From positions 1 to 64,000 of the forward strand of contig CABYSX010000003.1 in assembly GCA_902521795.1 (NCBI GenBank): DNA of 64,000 bases, given 5' to 3'. Positions 31,143 to 43,432 of this stretch are shown here, piece by piece (the first letter of the stretch is position 1; the number at the start of each line of letters is the position of its first letter). Position numbers and translations under genes: made by a program. The notes beneath the pieces were generated by a model. The model did no database searches and was not told where the DNA came from. It was given only the letters and a program-made list of their open reading frames with translations. The stretch comes from an uncultured Alphaproteobacteria bacterium. Lineage in GTDB: Bacteria; Pseudomonadota; Alphaproteobacteria; HIMB59.

Positions 31143-33992
31143 ATGAGATCTTATAATTCATTTCTCACAACTAATAATGCTTCCCAAGTTATTTCTATTT
31201 ATAAGGACTATATAAAAGACCCAAATCTAGTTGATAAAAGTTGGCATGATTTTTTTAATACTCTTGCACCTGAAGAAATTTCCATATTAGCTGATTATCA
31301 AAAAATTGATTGGTCACAAACTTCAAGAGGTAAAGACTTTAATCAGACTTCGCTTGACCAAGCAATTACTGACTCTTTGAGACTAGTAATGATGATTAGA
31401 GCCTACAGAGAAATAGGCCACCTAATTGCTGACTTAGACCCTTTAGGTTTAATGATAAAAAATAGTCCATCAGGTTTGGACCCTGAATATTATGGTTTTC
31501 AAGAAAAAGATTACGACCGTAAGATTTTCTTATTTGGTTATTTAGGTTTCGAAAAGGCAACTGTTAAAGAAGTTTTTGAAAAGCTACAATCTATATACTC
31601 TGGAACTCTAGCAATTGAATACAAGCACATACAATCGGCTGAAGAATATAAATGGCTTAAAGATAGAATTGAAGAGAAAAAGGACATGCAACTTACTCCA
31701 AGGGGTAAAAGGACGATATTAGAAAGATTGGTTTCAGCAGAATACTTTGAAAAATTTTTAGATACCAAATACAGAGGAACAAAAAGATTTGGTCTTGAAG
31801 GTGCTGAGTCTACGATACCTGCCTTAGAACAAATTTTAAAAAGATCATCGGAGTACGGCGTCGAAGATTTTTCATTTGCTTGCGCTCATCGTGGCAGACT
31901 GAACATTTTAGCAAATATAGTTAAAAAACCTCATGTACAAATATTCGGTGAATTTATCCACGGTGGGGAAAATGCTTTAAGTGACCAAGGGTCTGGTGAT
32001 GTAAAATATCATTTAGGCGCAAGTTCAGACAGAAGTTTTGGGGGTAATTTAATTCATGTTAGTATGGCAGCAAATCCCTCACATTTGGAAGCAGTAAATC
32101 CAGTAGTTGCTGGTAAAATTAGAGCAAAACAAAGACTTATTAGAGATAATAATAATACAAGAGTTTCTGGTCTCTTAATTCACGGAGATGCTGCAATTGC
32201 TGGTCAAGGAGTTGTAGCTGAAACTTTTACAATGTCACAGCTAAATGGTTATAGAATTGGTGGATTAATACATTTCATAATTAACAACCAAATTGGTTTT
32301 ACCACAAGTCCTCAATATAGTCGTTCAGCACCATACTCCTCAGAAATTGGAAAAATTGTTCAGTCACCGATCTTTCATGTAAATGGGGATGACCCTGAGG
32401 CTGTAGTATTGGCCTCAAGAGCTGCAACAGAATTTAGAAATACTTTTAAAAAAGACACAATGGTTGACATGTTTTGTTATAGGAAACACGGTCATAATGA
32501 AGGAGATGAACCTTCATTTACCCAACCTTTGATGTACGAGACTATTAAAAAGAAAAAATCAGTTGCAAGTATTTATGCAAATAAACTTTTAGAGCAGGAG
32601 GTTGTAAATCAAAAACAAATTGACTATTTAAAAGATCAGATTTGGTCTGATCTTGAAAAAAAATTTGAGAAGGCAAAAAATTATAAATTGAAAACAAAAT
32701 TATGGATGGGCGGTCAATGGAGCGGTTTAAGCCGTGCTCCTAAAGACCCCTTAAGAAGGGGAAAAACCTCTGAGTCTGAAAAGTCTTTAAAAGATACAGG
32801 TATAAAAATAACTAATATCCCAGATAATTTTAATTTGCACCCAAAATTACAAAAATTTAATAATGCTCGCATCAAAGCTATAAAAACTGGAAAAGGGATT
32901 GATTGGTCTTTCGCAGAAGCTTTAGCGATAGGAAGTTTACTAAAAGAGGGATATCAAGTTAGACTCGCAGGTCAAGACTCTGGAAGAGGTACTTTTAGCC
33001 AAAGACACTCTGTTTTTTATGATCAAAAAACTGAAGAGAGGTATATTCCTTTAAACAATATTTCAAAAAAACAAAAAGAATTTGAAATAGTAGATAGTTT
33101 TTTGTCTGAATTAGGAGTACTTGGTTTTGAGTATGGATATTCACTAGCCGATCCCAATACACTTGTTATGTGGGAGGCTCAGTTTGGAGATTTTGCTAAC
33201 GGTGCACAAATTATTATCGATCAATTTATAACCTCAAGTGAGAGAAAATGGATGCAGATGAGTGGTTTGGTTATGCTTTTACCCCACGGTCACGAAGGCA
33301 TGGGCCCTGAGCATTCAAGTGCAAGAATAGAAAGATTTCTTCAAATGGCTGCTGAAGACAACATTCAAATTGTAAATTGTACAACTCCAGCTAGCTATTT
33401 CCATGCTTTAAGAAGACAGATACATAGAAATTTTAGAAAACCATTAATAGTATTTACACCAAAGTCTACATTACGTCATCCAAATAACATTTCTCGTATT
33501 GAGGAATTTACAGGTAAAACATCTTTTCATAGAGTAATTGACGATGACATTAAAAATCCAAAAAGAGTTGTTTTCTGCTCTGGTAAAATATTCTATGAGT
33601 TAGATGATTATAGATCTGAGCATAAAATCAAAGATGTTAAAATCATAAGAATTGAACAGATATACCCTTTCCCTTTTGACAGATTATCAGAAATACTTAT
33701 GAAATATAAAGACTGTGAAATGATTTGGGCTCAAGAGGAACCAAAAAATATGGGCACTTGGGGATTTGTAAAAAGTAGAATAAGACATGTATTTGTTCGA
33801 AATAATTACGAGAAAAAAATACATTATGTTGGGAGGCGCCCTGCAGCAGCTCCAGCAACTGGTATTTCAAAAAGACATATCACTAACCAAATGCTCATTA
33901 AAGAATTAGCACTTAAATCACCATTAAAAAGTGTTATAAAGGAAAGAAGTGGTGTGAGTTTTATGAAATTTAAAAACCTTCCAAAAGAATAA
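31143..33992 (+). CDS. sucA: 2-oxoglutarate dehydrogenase E1
   Basis: [46 protein letters not shown]. Confidence 0.97.
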   Translation: MRSYNSFLTTNNASQVISIYKDYIKDPNLVDKSWHDFFNTLAPEEISILADYQKIDWSQTSRGKDFNQTSLDQAITDSLRLVMMIRAYREIGHLIADLDPLGLMIKNSPSGLDPEYYGFQEKDYDRKIFLFGYLGFEKATVKEVFEKLQSIYSGTLAIEYKHIQSAEEYKWLKDRIEEKKDMQLTPRGKRTILERLVSAEYFEKFLDTKYRGTKRFGLEGAESTIPALEQILKRSSEYGVEDFSFACAHRGRLNILANIVKKPHVQIFGEFIHGGENALSDQGSGDVKYHLGASSDRSFGGNLIHVSMAANPSHLEAVNPVVAGKIRAKQRLIRDNNNTRVSGLLIHGDAAIAGQGVVAETFTMSQLNGYRIGGLIHFIINNQIGFTTSPQYSRSAPYSSEIGKIVQSPIFHVNGDDPEAVVLASRAATEFRNTFKKDTMVDMFCYRKHGHNEGDEPSFTQPLMYETIKKKKSVASIYANKLLEQEVVNQKQIDYLKDQIWSDLEKKFEKAKNYKLKTKLWMGGQWSGLSRAPKDPLRRGKTSESEKSLKDTGIKITNIPDNFNLHPKLQKFNNARIKAIKTGKGIDWSFAEALAIGSLLKEGYQVRLAGQDSGRGTFSQRHSVFYDQKTEERYIPLNNISKKQKEFEIVDSFLSELGVLGFEYGYSLADPNTLVMWEAQFGDFANGAQIIIDQFITSSERKWMQMSGLVMLLPHGHEGMGPEHSSARIERFLQMAAEDNIQIVNCTTPASYFHALRRQIHRNFRKPLIVFTPKSTLRHPNNISRIEEFTGKTSFHRVIDDDIKNPKRVVFCSGKIFYELDDYRSEHKIKDVKIIRIEQIYPFPFDRLSEILMKYKDCEMIWAQEEPKNMGTWGFVKSRIRHVFVRNNYEKKIHYVGRRPAAAPATGISKRHITNQMLIKELALKSPLKSVIKERSGVSFMKFKNLPKE

Positions 33993-35077
33993 TGAAAAAT
34001 ATAACTGTACCTGAGCTTGGTGAATCTATAATCGAGGGAACAATTACATCATGGTTAGTAAAAGAAGGTGAAAACTTTAAATCTGGAGATAATTTAGCTG
34101 AAATAGAGACTGAAAAAATTACAATTGAAATTCCCGCTCAATCCTCAGGAAAGTTAACTAAGATCATTGCTCCTGTTGGTGCTACGGTAAATGTTGGTCA
34201 GTCTATTGCTGAGATTAATGATGAGATTATAGTGGATGAAAGCTCTGAAAGCAAAATTAATCAGATTGAAGAGAAGAAAGAAACTGCAAAGGAAGTAAAA
34301 CTACCTAATAAGCCTGATATTATTGAGAAAACTGAGAACTCTCCAAGCTCTGAAAATAATCTTCAAAATTTTGATATTGAAACAAGAAATCAAAATGAAA
34401 AAACCATTCCAATGTCCAAGCTTAGACAAACTATTGCTAGAAGATTAAAAGATGCACAAAATACTGCAGCAATTCTTACAACATTTAATGAAGTTGATAT
34501 GTCGGCTATTATGTCTTTAAGAAAAAAAGAGCAAGCATCTTTCAAAAAAAAATATGGTGTCAAACTAGGCATTATGTCTTTTTTTGTTAAAGCCTGTACG
34601 GAGGTCCTAAAAGAAATACCAGAGATAAATTCAGAAATTTATGAAAATAAAATTATTTACAAAAATTATTTTGATATAGGAATAGCAATTGGATCAGAAA
34701 AGGGTTTGGTTGTTCCAATAATTAGAGATGCTGGAAATCTATCAAATGGTGATATTGAAAAAGGTATCATCGACTTAGCTCAAAAGGCAAATTCAAATAA
34801 ACTTACAATGAAAGACTTATCAGGTGGAACTTTTTCAATTACAAATGGAGGAATATATGGCTCAATGATGAGCACACCCATTATTAATCCCCCTCAAAGT
34901 GCTATATTAGGCATGCACTCTATTATAGATAGACCCATTGCAGTAAATAAGAAAATTGTCATAAGGCCAATGATGTACATAGCCCTAAGCTATGATCACA
35001 GGCTTATTGACGGCAAGCAAGCAGTTACTTTTTTAGTAAGACTTAAAGAGCTTTTAGAAAATCCAGTAATTATTTAA
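33992..35077 (+). CDS. sucB: 2-oxoglutarate dehydrogenase E2, apparently lacking PSBD
   Basis: Lipoyl domain [30 protein letters not shown]; catalytic domain [16 protein letters not shown]. Confidence 0.95.
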   Translation: MKNITVPELGESIIEGTITSWLVKEGENFKSGDNLAEIETEKITIEIPAQSSGKLTKIIAPVGATVNVGQSIAEINDEIIVDESSESKINQIEEKKETAKEVKLPNKPDIIEKTENSPSSENNLQNFDIETRNQNEKTIPMSKLRQTIARRLKDAQNTAAILTTFNEVDMSAIMSLRKKEQASFKKKYGVKLGIMSFFVKACTEVLKEIPEINSEIYENKIIYKNYFDIGIAIGSEKGLVVPIIRDAGNLSNGDIEKGIIDLAQKANSNKLTMKDLSGGTFSITNGGIYGSMMSTPIINPPQSAILGMHSIIDRPIAVNKKIVIRPMMYIALSYDHRLIDGKQAVTFLVRLKELLENPVII

Positions 35078-37701
35078 TTTTTTAAAATATTTTTCAAAAC
35101 AAAATTCAATATACCATCAGCCTTGTAGTATTGTAGCTCATTGATGGTATCAATTCTTAATGTACATTCTAAAATTTTAGTACCCTCATCACTTTTAATA
35201 AATATTTCCAAATCTTGTAAAGGCTTAGTTTTATTAGAGAGTTTTATATCTACAAGGTCAGAGGATTTTATATGTAAATCATTAAGTTTGTGGCTATTAA
35301 GTTGTATTGGAAGGATACCCATTCCAACTAGATTTGATCGATGTATTCTTTCAAAGCTCTCTGCAATAACTGCTTTAATGCCTAACAATTTTGTTCCTTT
35401 TGCTGCCCAATCGCGAGATGAACCAGTTCCATATTCTTGACCTGCAAAAACGACAACATTTTCAGACCTTTTTGCATATTCCATAGCAACCTCATATACA
35501 CTCATTTTCTTTTTATCAGGTTCTAGAATTGAGTATCCTCCTTCAACATCAGACAGTAATTGATTTCTAATTCTGATATTAGCAAAAGTACCTCTTACCA
35601 TTACTTCGTGATTACCCCTTCTTGCCCCATATGAATTAAAATCATTTTGTCGTATTTGTCGCTCCATAAAATAGTTTCCTGCAGGACTTTCTACTTTGAT
35701 AGCTCCAGCAGGTGAGATGTGATCTGTGGTAACACTGTTTCCTAAAAGTAATAAAGGTCTTGCATTTTCAATATGTGTAATTTCTTTATTATCAGACTGA
35801 CCAGTAAAAAAAGGAGGTTGCTGCACATAGGTTGATGACGGATTCCATTTATATAAGTCTCCAGAAGATGTATTAATTTTTTGCCATTCTTTAGGCCCGT
35901 TTAAAGCAGTAGAGTATTGCTTTTTAAACATTTCAGGTGATACATTTTTTTCTACTGCTTCACGAATTTCATTATTGCTTGGCCATATATCCTTTAAGAA
36001 AACCTCGTTACCTTTTGTGTCGATACCAAGTGAGTCTTTCGTTAAATTTAAATGCACAGATCCAGCTAATGCATAAGCTACAACTAATGGAGGAGAAGCA
36101 AGATAGTTTGCTTTAACATGTGGATTAACTCTTCCCTCAAAATTTCTATTCCCTGAAAGCACTGAGGCAACTGTCAAATTATTTTCTGTAATGCATTCTG
36201 CAATATCTTTATCAAGAGGTCCCGAATTTCCAATACATGTAGTGCACCCATAACCAACTAAATGAAAGCCTAATTGATCCAAATATTTATTCAAACCTGA
36301 TTTATCTAGATAATCAGTAACAACTTTTGATCCGGGTGCCAAAGATGTCTTGACCCAGGGCTTTACTTGTAACCCTAATTCACATGCTTTTTTTGCGACT
36401 AGTCCAGCTGCAACTAAAACATCAGGGTTTGAGGTATTAGTGCATGAGGTAATAGCAGCAATAACAACATTTCCATCTTGCATCTTGTAATTATGGTTTT
36501 CTACTTTCCTTTCAATAGGTTTATTCTTCGAAAACTCTTTAAAGTTCAAATTTACACTCTCTAGATTAATTCTATCTTGTGGTCTTTTAGGCCCAGCCAA
36601 AGACGCTTGAACATTTTCAAGACTCAAATGAACGGTTTCATTATAATCACAAGTGTTATCAGCCCATAAACCTTGAATTTTATTATATTTTTCAATAATT
36701 TCTATCAGAGCTGAGCTCCTAGAAGTTAATTTTAAATATTTAATGGTTTCCTCATCAACTGAAAAAAATCCACAGGTTGCTCCATATTCAGGGGCCATGT
36801 TGGCAATAGTTGCTCTGTCAGCAAGTGATAAGTTTTTTAGACCATCTCCATAAAACTCAACAAATTTTCCAACCACTCCTTTTTCTCGAAGCATTTGAAC
36901 AATTGTAAGAACTAGATCTGTCGCTGTAACTCCTTCATTCAACTTTCCAGTTATCTCAAAACCAACAACCTCGGGTAAAAGCATAGATACAGATTGACCT
37001 AGCATCGCAGCTTCAGCTTCAATTCCACCCACTCCCCATCCAAGTACTCCTAGCGCATTTACCATAGTAGTATGACTATCAGTTCCAACTAACGTATCAG
37101 GATACAAAAAATTTTTTTCATCTTGTTCTTTACTCCATACAACCTCTGCCAAATACTCTAAATTAACTTGATGACATATCCCTGTACCAGGGGGTATCAC
37201 CCTAAAATTTTTAAAAGCTTGTTGTCCCCATTTTAAAAATTCATATCTCTCTATATTTCTTCCGAATTCCATATCAACATTTTTTTGAAAGGCTTTTGGA
37301 CTTGCAAAATAATCAACCATTACAGAATGATCTATTACCAAATCAACTTGTGACATGGGATTTACTTTGGAAGGGTCCTTTCCTTTTTTTGAGACAGCAT
37401 CACGCATTGCTGCTAAGTCAGCAACTGCAGGTACACCAGTAAAATCTTGCATTAAAACTCTAGATGGAAGAAAAAAAACTTCATGTTTTTTTTCTGGGTT
37501 TTCCAAAACATTTCTAATTAGATTTACGTTGACATCTTCACCGTCTTCTAATCTTAATAAATTTTCAATAAGTATTTTTTTTGATTTAGGGAGGGTTTTT
37601 AGTTTTGGAAATTCATCTTCTAATAAGGATAAATTATAAAAGTTATATTCCTTTCCATTTAGAGAAAACCTATCTAAAGTCTGAAAACTATTAACTGACA
37701 T
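35074..37701 (-). CDS. acnA: aconitate hydratase A
   Basis: [54 protein letters not shown]. Confidence 0.97.
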   Translation of the reverse strand: MSVNSFQTLDRFSLNGKEYNFYNLSLLEDEFPKLKTLPKSKKILIENLLRLEDGEDVNVNLIRNVLENPEKKHEVFFLPSRVLMQDFTGVPAVADLAAMRDAVSKKGKDPSKVNPMSQVDLVIDHSVMVDYFASPKAFQKNVDMEFGRNIERYEFLKWGQQAFKNFRVIPPGTGICHQVNLEYLAEVVWSKEQDEKNFLYPDTLVGTDSHTTMVNALGVLGWGVGGIEAEAAMLGQSVSMLLPEVVGFEITGKLNEGVTATDLVLTIVQMLREKGVVGKFVEFYGDGLKNLSLADRATIANMAPEYGATCGFFSVDEETIKYLKLTSRSSALIEIIEKYNKIQGLWADNTCDYNETVHLSLENVQASLAGPKRPQDRINLESVNLNFKEFSKNKPIERKVENHNYKMQDGNVVIAAITSCTNTSNPDVLVAAGLVAKKACELGLQVKPWVKTSLAPGSKVVTDYLDKSGLNKYLDQLGFHLVGYGCTTCIGNSGPLDKDIAECITENNLTVASVLSGNRNFEGRVNPHVKANYLASPPLVVAYALAGSVHLNLTKDSLGIDTKGNEVFLKDIWPSNNEIREAVEKNVSPEMFKKQYSTALNGPKEWQKINTSSGDLYKWNPSSTYVQQPPFFTGQSDNKEITHIENARPLLLLGNSVTTDHISPAGAIKVESPAGNYFMERQIRQNDFNSYGARRGNHEVMVRGTFANIRIRNQLLSDVEGGYSILEPDKKKMSVYEVAMEYAKRSENVVVFAGQEYGTGSSRDWAAKGTKLLGIKAVIAESFERIHRSNLVGMGILPIQLNSHKLNDLHIKSSDLVDIKLSNKTKPLQDLEIFIKSDEGTKILECTLRIDTINELQYYKADGILNFVLKNILKN

Positions 37702-37756
37702 AATAACTAATTAATATCATTAATTAGTATATTTTTTTATGCATAATGCTGATTAA

Positions 37757-38647
37757 TTATCTTTTAAATTTATCTTTTAGTAAGTCATACAATTTTTGTG
37801 AGTCATAACTGAGATCTCTCCCCGATCTTTTAATTAAGCCGATTGTTCTGGTTACGGATGGATCTATTAGAGGTCTAAACGATAAAGAGGTATAGTCTTT
37901 AGAAATGGCCAGTTTTGGGGCTAATGTTATTCCTAGTCCTTGTTCAACCATATTTAAGGCAGTAGGAATATGTCTTACTTCATAAGCCCAATCCATATCT
38001 TCTTTTTGAAGTGCGAGAGCATTTTCAATATAAATTCTGCTTCCTGAACCTTTCCATATTGATATAAAATTTCGATCTTTGATTTCTGATAGTTTTACTT
38101 TTCTTTTTCTTTCTAATTTATCTCCTTTTGGAAATGCAACTACGTAATCTTCCACAAATAGTTTTTCAAAATTGATACCTGGCTCTTGAATACCTGTAAA
38201 ATTGATACCAAAATCACACTCTCCTCCTAAAACACTATCAACAACATTATTTGATGACCTCTCTATGATTTGAACTTTACATCTAGGTTCAATTTCTTTG
38301 AAAGATTTTAAGGCAGAAAATAATATATTTCTGAGAGCTGAATGAACTACCCCAATTTTAATTATTGATGGAAAACTATATTTCTCATTAAGTGTTTTGG
38401 TTGCTGTTTTAACTGCTTCTATAATACCTCTTGCTCGGTCATAAAAATTTCTTCCAGAATAAGATAATTGAACTTTTCTTGTGGTTCTATCAAAAAGGGT
38501 GGTTCCTAACTCGTGTTCTAACTTCTGAATTCTTCTTGAGAGCGCAGGTTGAGATAAATTTAAATTATTTGCCGCCTTAGCAAATGAATTTGTTTCAGTT
38601 AGTTCAATAAATGCTTCTATATCACCAATTTCAATATTTATGCGCAT
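37757..38647 (-). CDS. LysR-family transcriptional regulator
   Basis: FAKAANNLNLSQPALSRRIQKLEHELGTTLFDRTTRKVQLS HTH; substrate-binding C-domain. Confidence 0.94.
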   Translation of the reverse strand: MRINIEIGDIEAFIELTETNSFAKAANNLNLSQPALSRRIQKLEHELGTTLFDRTTRKVQLSYSGRNFYDRARGIIEAVKTATKTLNEKYSFPSIIKIGVVHSALRNILFSALKSFKEIEPRCKVQIIERSSNNVVDSVLGGECDFGINFTGIQEPGINFEKLFVEDYVVAFPKGDKLERKRKVKLSEIKDRNFISIWKGSGSRIYIENALALQKEDMDWAYEVRHIPTALNMVEQGLGITLAPKLAISKDYTSLSFRPLIDPSVTRTIGLIKRSGRDLSYDSQKLYDLLKDKFKR

Positions 38648-38672
38648 GTAACATAAATATCAAAATATAATT

Positions 38673-40163
38673 TTATTTGCTATTCTTTTTTGTAGTAGTT
38701 TTCTTTACAGCCTTTACCCATCCTTGATAAAGATACTTAACTTCCTTTTTATGGAGTCTTGGTTTAAATATTTTTTCACTTTGCCATTTTTTTGATATTT
38801 CTTCAGTATTCTTGATAATTTTTGAAGAAAGCCCTACAAGATAAGCTGCCCCCAATGCAGTCGTCTCAGTTATTTTTGGTCTATCACAATTTAGGATTAA
38901 AATATTCGATAAAAATTGAAGAAATTTTTCATTTGTCACCATTCCGCCATCAACTTTAATTTGTTTAATTGGTAAGCCACTATCTTTCTCCATTGCAATT
39001 ATCAAATCTTTAGTTTGATATGCAACACTATCTATTGCAGCTTTAACATATTCAGCTACTCCTGTATTTCTTGTCATGCCAAAAATAGCTCCTCTCGCTT
39101 CACCATCCCAATATGGAGCTCCTAAACCTACAAAAGCAGGAACAAAATAGATTTGTTGACTATGATCGCTTTGAGAATATAAAACCTCTGTTTCTTGTGC
39201 CGTTTTTATAACTTTAAGGGAGTCTCTTAGCCATTGAATTGCAGCACCAGCAACGAAAATTGACCCCTCCAAGGCGTAGGTAGTCTTATTGTTAATTCTA
39301 TATGCAATTGTTGTAAGTAAATTGTTTTTAGAAATTTTTGGCTTCTGTCCGATATTCATGATCATAAAGCAGCCAGTGCCATATGTAGACTTAATAGATC
39401 CTGGTTTAAAACATGCTTGACCAATTGTTGCGGCTTGTTGATCACCAGCAATGCCTCCTATGTTAATTTTATCTCCAAAAAAAGTTGTATAACCAAAATC
39501 GTCTGCACTATCTTTAACTATAGGAAGAATTTTACGAGGAATATTGAAAATTTTAAGTAACTCTTTTGACCAGCAGTTTTTTTTGATGTCGTATAGCATA
39601 GTTCTCGAAGCATTTGTGGCCTCAGTAAAATAAGACCTTCCATTTGTTAACTTCCAAAGCAGCCAAGTATCTATAGTTCCAAATAAAAGCCTATCTTCTT
39701 TTAAAAGTTTTTTTGATAACTCTATGTTATCGAGTATCCATTTAATTTTAGTAGCTGAAAAATATGAATCAATTACAAGACCAGTTATTTTTTGTATCTT
39801 TTTTGCAAATCCTTTTTTAGTTAAGTCTTTGCAATAATTTACTGTTCTTCTGTCTTGCCAAACAATAGCTCTATAAATAGGTTTACCTGTTTGCTTATCC
39901 CATACGACAACAGTTTCCCTTTGATTAGTTATTCCTATGCCCAATATCTGGCCTGAATTAGCTTTAGCTTTCTTAATCGCATTTTGTGAGGTTTGTATAA
40001 CAGAATTAAATATCTCCTCTGGATCGTGTTCTACACAACCATCTTTTGGAAAGTACTGCTTAAATTCTAATTGATCACTAGAGATAATTTCAAAGTTTTT
40101 ATTAAAAATTATTGAACGTGTAGAAGTTGTTCCTTGATCAATTGATAGAATAAATTTTTTCAC
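38673..40163 (-). CDS. glpK: glycerol kinase
   Basis: SIDQGTTSTRSIIF, GITNQRETVVVWDKQTG, KIKVDGGMVTNEKFLQF. Confidence 0.96.
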   Translation of the reverse strand: MKKFILSIDQGTTSTRSIIFNKNFEIISSDQLEFKQYFPKDGCVEHDPEEIFNSVIQTSQNAIKKAKANSGQILGIGITNQRETVVVWDKQTGKPIYRAIVWQDRRTVNYCKDLTKKGFAKKIQKITGLVIDSYFSATKIKWILDNIELSKKLLKEDRLLFGTIDTWLLWKLTNGRSYFTEATNASRTMLYDIKKNCWSKELLKIFNIPRKILPIVKDSADDFGYTTFFGDKINIGGIAGDQQAATIGQACFKPGSIKSTYGTGCFMIMNIGQKPKISKNNLLTTIAYRINNKTTYALEGSIFVAGAAIQWLRDSLKVIKTAQETEVLYSQSDHSQQIYFVPAFVGLGAPYWDGEARGAIFGMTRNTGVAEYVKAAIDSVAYQTKDLIIAMEKDSGLPIKQIKVDGGMVTNEKFLQFLSNILILNCDRPKITETTALGAAYLVGLSSKIIKNTEEISKKWQSEKIFKPRLHKKEVKYLYQGWVKAVKKTTTKKNSK

Positions 40164-40184
40164 CTTTGTATAATATCATAAGTA

Positions 40185-41618
40185 CTAAAGGTGTCTTTTT
40201 AAAATAATTTCTAATTTATCCTTTGCTTCTTTGGGAAAATTAATACCAAGCTTTGTTCTCCTAAAAAGGATATCTTCTGAAGTTCGAGCCATTTCTTCTT
40301 TAATGAGATATTTCACTTCGAATTCATAAAAGTCGCCAAAAATCAACTCTCCACCAGTTTCAAATTCATTATAATACTCGTTAAGTTTTGATATTTTATT
40401 TCCATAAGTTTCAACAAGACGTCCAATTATTTTCTCTGAAATATTTATATTATCTATTTCATTATTATGAGCACCCGGTAGTAACTCATTGTAAGTCCAT
40501 GATTTGCTTGAGAAGTAAAGGTACTTTGATAATTTTTCCATAACTTGTTCAGAGAGTTTTCTATATGTCGTAAGCTTTCCACCAAAAACAGTAATTATCG
40601 GTGCTCCTTTAATATCATCAATTTCAAAAGTGTAGTCTCTTGAAATTTTTGAAGCCTTTTGATTATTATCTTCAACCAATGGTCTTACTCCTGAATATGT
40701 CCATATTATATCATTGTTATTTATTTTCTTTTTTATGAACGAATTGACTGAATTAATCAGATAGGTTCTTTCTTGATCAGTAATCTTTGGGTTCTCAAAA
40801 CTTTCAACTTCATGATCAGTTGTGCCAATTAAAGTGTAATTTTTTTTATAGGGTATCATAAAAATTATACGTTTATCACTTAATTGAAGTATATATGCTT
40901 GGTCACCGTCATATATTTTTTTTACTACTAAGTGGCTTCCTTGGACAAGTCTCAATTTTTTTTTAGATTTAATCCCAAAAATATTGTTTAAAACCGAAAT
41001 TGTGTAAGGACCCGTTGCGTTAATAATCACCTTTGATTTTAAAATTTCTCCATTCTCCAAATAAACTGACCAGTATTCATTATCCCTTATAACTTTAGTA
41101 ATATTTGTATTTACATATATCTTTGCACCTCTATTGATTGCATCTTCAGCATTAAGTAGAGCTAGTCTTGAATCATCAACAAATAGGTCAGAGTACATAT
41201 ATCCACCTTTAAAATTTTCTTTTAATGGGTTTTCATCAAATTGTTGATTTAAATAAATAAATTTTGATCTTTCAAATGAGGATTTGCCACCCAACCTATC
41301 ATACAAAAATAATCCCATTCTTATCATCCAACTTGACCTTAAACTTGGAACATGAGGTAAAACAAATTTTATTGGTTTTGTAATGTGGGGAGCAATTTTT
41401 TTTATAATATCTCTTTCTTTCAGAGACTCCCTGACTAATTTAAAATCATAGTTTTCTAAATATCTTATACCCCCATGGATTAATTTAGTGGACCATGAAG
41501 AAGTTTGTGAAGCAATATCACCCTTTTCAATGAGGCAAGTATTTAAACCTCTCCCTACAGCATCTCTAGCTATGCCTACACCATTAATACCACCGCCTAT
41601 AATTAATACGTCGTACAT
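40185..41618 (-). CDS. glpD: glycerol-3-phosphate dehydrogenase (FAD)
   Basis: DVLIIGGGINGVGIARDAVGRGL, SSWSTKLIHGGIRYLE. Confidence 0.95.
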   Translation of the reverse strand: MYDVLIIGGGINGVGIARDAVGRGLNTCLIEKGDIASQTSSWSTKLIHGGIRYLENYDFKLVRESLKERDIIKKIAPHITKPIKFVLPHVPSLRSSWMIRMGLFLYDRLGGKSSFERSKFIYLNQQFDENPLKENFKGGYMYSDLFVDDSRLALLNAEDAINRGAKIYVNTNITKVIRDNEYWSVYLENGEILKSKVIINATGPYTISVLNNIFGIKSKKKLRLVQGSHLVVKKIYDGDQAYILQLSDKRIIFMIPYKKNYTLIGTTDHEVESFENPKITDQERTYLINSVNSFIKKKINNNDIIWTYSGVRPLVEDNNQKASKISRDYTFEIDDIKGAPIITVFGGKLTTYRKLSEQVMEKLSKYLYFSSKSWTYNELLPGAHNNEIDNINISEKIIGRLVETYGNKISKLNEYYNEFETGGELIFGDFYEFEVKYLIKEEMARTSEDILFRRTKLGINFPKEAKDKLEIILKRHL

Positions 41619-41789
41619 TACCTATGAACATCATATATAAAATCAAAAATGTAAAGAGAGGGTAAGTCTATTTTCTTAGTTTTTAGTTAATATTCTTTAG
41701 TTTATTATTGACTTAGACAAATATAATGTTCTTTCTAATTCAAAACATCCAAGTAAGATGAACATTCTAAATAAAATTAATTTTAATAG

Positions 41790-42758
41790 ATGTCTAAAAA
41801 AATTTTAATTGTTGGCGCTGGCGCTTGGGGAACAGCAATTGCAAATGTTCTCTCAAAAAATAATAATAAGGTTTATCTTTGGACTAGAGACAAGAGTTTG
41901 TCTATCAAAATAAATTCAAATAAAATCAACCAAAAGTACTATAAAAATTTCAAATTATCCAAAAAGCTTAAGTCTATATCAGGCAGCTTTATTACTAGAG
42001 ATTATCATTATATTTTTTATATTTTACCTGCAAGTGCATTTGATAAATTTTGCGAAGACTATTTTAAAAATCAAAAAATTAATAATTTAGTAATATGCTC
42101 AAAGGGTGTCAGTAAAAATGGAGAATTCATTTCAAATCTGATAACAAAAAAACTAAATATTAATAATTATCATTTTTTATCTGGACCAAGCTTTGCAGAT
42201 GAGGTGCTATATGGAAAACCCACTGCACTGAGCCTATCAAGTAAAAAAGTCAATAAAAACATTGGAAATATTTTTAAAGATACAAATATTAGAATTTATT
42301 ATTCAGAATGTTTAAAGACTCTTGAGTTTCTTGGTATTATTAAGAATATATATGCTATTGGGGCAGGTATCCTTGATGCAGAGTCATTAGGTCAAAACGC
42401 TAGATCAGCATACTTAACAAGATGTGTAGCTGAAATAAAGAGCATGATAAAATATCTAAATTTAAATGAGAATATGATTTATAGCCTTGGAGGAATAGGA
42501 GATTTAATTCTTACCTGTAGCTCAAATAAATCAAGAAACTATAATTTTGGTTTTAGTTTTGCAAAAAAGAGTAAAAATAAAATAATACCTAGTTTTAAAA
42601 CCATAGAAGGACTTAACAGCTGCCTAACTATAAAAAAAAATAAAAAAATAATAATTGATAAACTTCCAATAATAAATTCTATCATAAAGACCATAAATGG
42701 GAGTCCGCCAAAAAAAGAAATAAAAATTTTACTTAACAGAAGCTTTAAAAATGAATAA
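41790..42758 (+). CDS. gpsA: NAD(P)-dependent glycerol-3-phosphate dehydrogenase
   Basis: ILIVGAGAWGTAIANVLSKN, LSGPSFADEV, KNIYAIGAGI, GGIGDLILTC. Confidence 0.95.
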   Translation: MSKKILIVGAGAWGTAIANVLSKNNNKVYLWTRDKSLSIKINSNKINQKYYKNFKLSKKLKSISGSFITRDYHYIFYILPASAFDKFCEDYFKNQKINNLVICSKGVSKNGEFISNLITKKLNINNYHFLSGPSFADEVLYGKPTALSLSSKKVNKNIGNIFKDTNIRIYYSECLKTLEFLGIIKNIYAIGAGILDAESLGQNARSAYLTRCVAEIKSMIKYLNLNENMIYSLGGIGDLILTCSSNKSRNYNFGFSFAKKSKNKIIPSFKTIEGLNSCLTIKKNKKIIIDKLPIINSIIKTINGSPPKKEIKILLNRSFKNE

Positions 42759-43157
42759 TTAACGGTAAATACGTTTTAATTCCAAACCTATTTTTTTAAA
42801 TTTTTTCTTAAAACTATAAAATTCTTTATTATGTTTTGCTGAATTTTGTTTCAGTACTAACTTTTGATAATAATGAACCATTTCGTGACCCAGTATTTCT
42901 ACAAACTCTTGAAAATTTTTAAATTTATTATGAAGAGTTATTTTATAGCAATATTTTGTAGCATAAGGATTAAACTCAAATAATCCAAGAGCACCGTGTA
43001 TTCTTCTAATACTAATAAATGGTTTTTTTAAACGATTATTAAAAAGCTCTCTATTTAATATTTTATATACAGTTGGGATTTTATTAGCTCTTGGCTTGAA
43101 TATTCTCTCATTACCATAATGTTGGATGAGCGTTGCTAAACTTTTTGTTCTTGGCAT
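42759..43157 (-). CDS. SprT-like putative zinc metallopeptidase
   Basis: HEMVH (HExxH) motif; basic small protein. Confidence 0.65.
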   Translation of the reverse strand: MPRTKSLATLIQHYGNERIFKPRANKIPTVYKILNRELFNNRLKKPFISIRRIHGALGLFEFNPYATKYCYKITLHNKFKNFQEFVEILGHEMVHYYQKLVLKQNSAKHNKEFYSFKKKFKKIGLELKRIYR

Positions 43158-43204
43158 AAATTTAGAGATACAAGTATTATTTATTAAAAAAAAATCAAGT
43201 TAAT

Positions 43205-43432
43205 TTAACTAGGTGTTTTTAATAAATATTCTATGTGCAAGATTATCTCATCAATCTTGTCATCAGATATATCTTTGTAGCTCTGACCAAATTTTTCTTT
43301 AATACTAAGAGCTATATGTGCATATGCATTTCTACCATTAGGATGATATCGAGATGGTTTTAAAAGGGGTTGAAGTTCATCACCACTAGATTGAATTTTT
43401 TTCCATACTTTCTTTCTATTAAATTCATTCAA
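43205..43432 (-). CDS. hypothetical protein
   Basis: 75-aa ORF; TTG start overlaps the stop of the upstream small ORF. Confidence 0.55.
   Translation of the reverse strand: MNEFNRKKVWKKIQSSGDELQPLLKPSRYHPNGRNAYAHIALSIKEKFGQSYKDISDDKIDEIILHIEYLLKTPS

Noticed and set aside
35141-35440. Plus ORF antisense to acnA
   Set aside because: Shadow ORF of conserved aconitase
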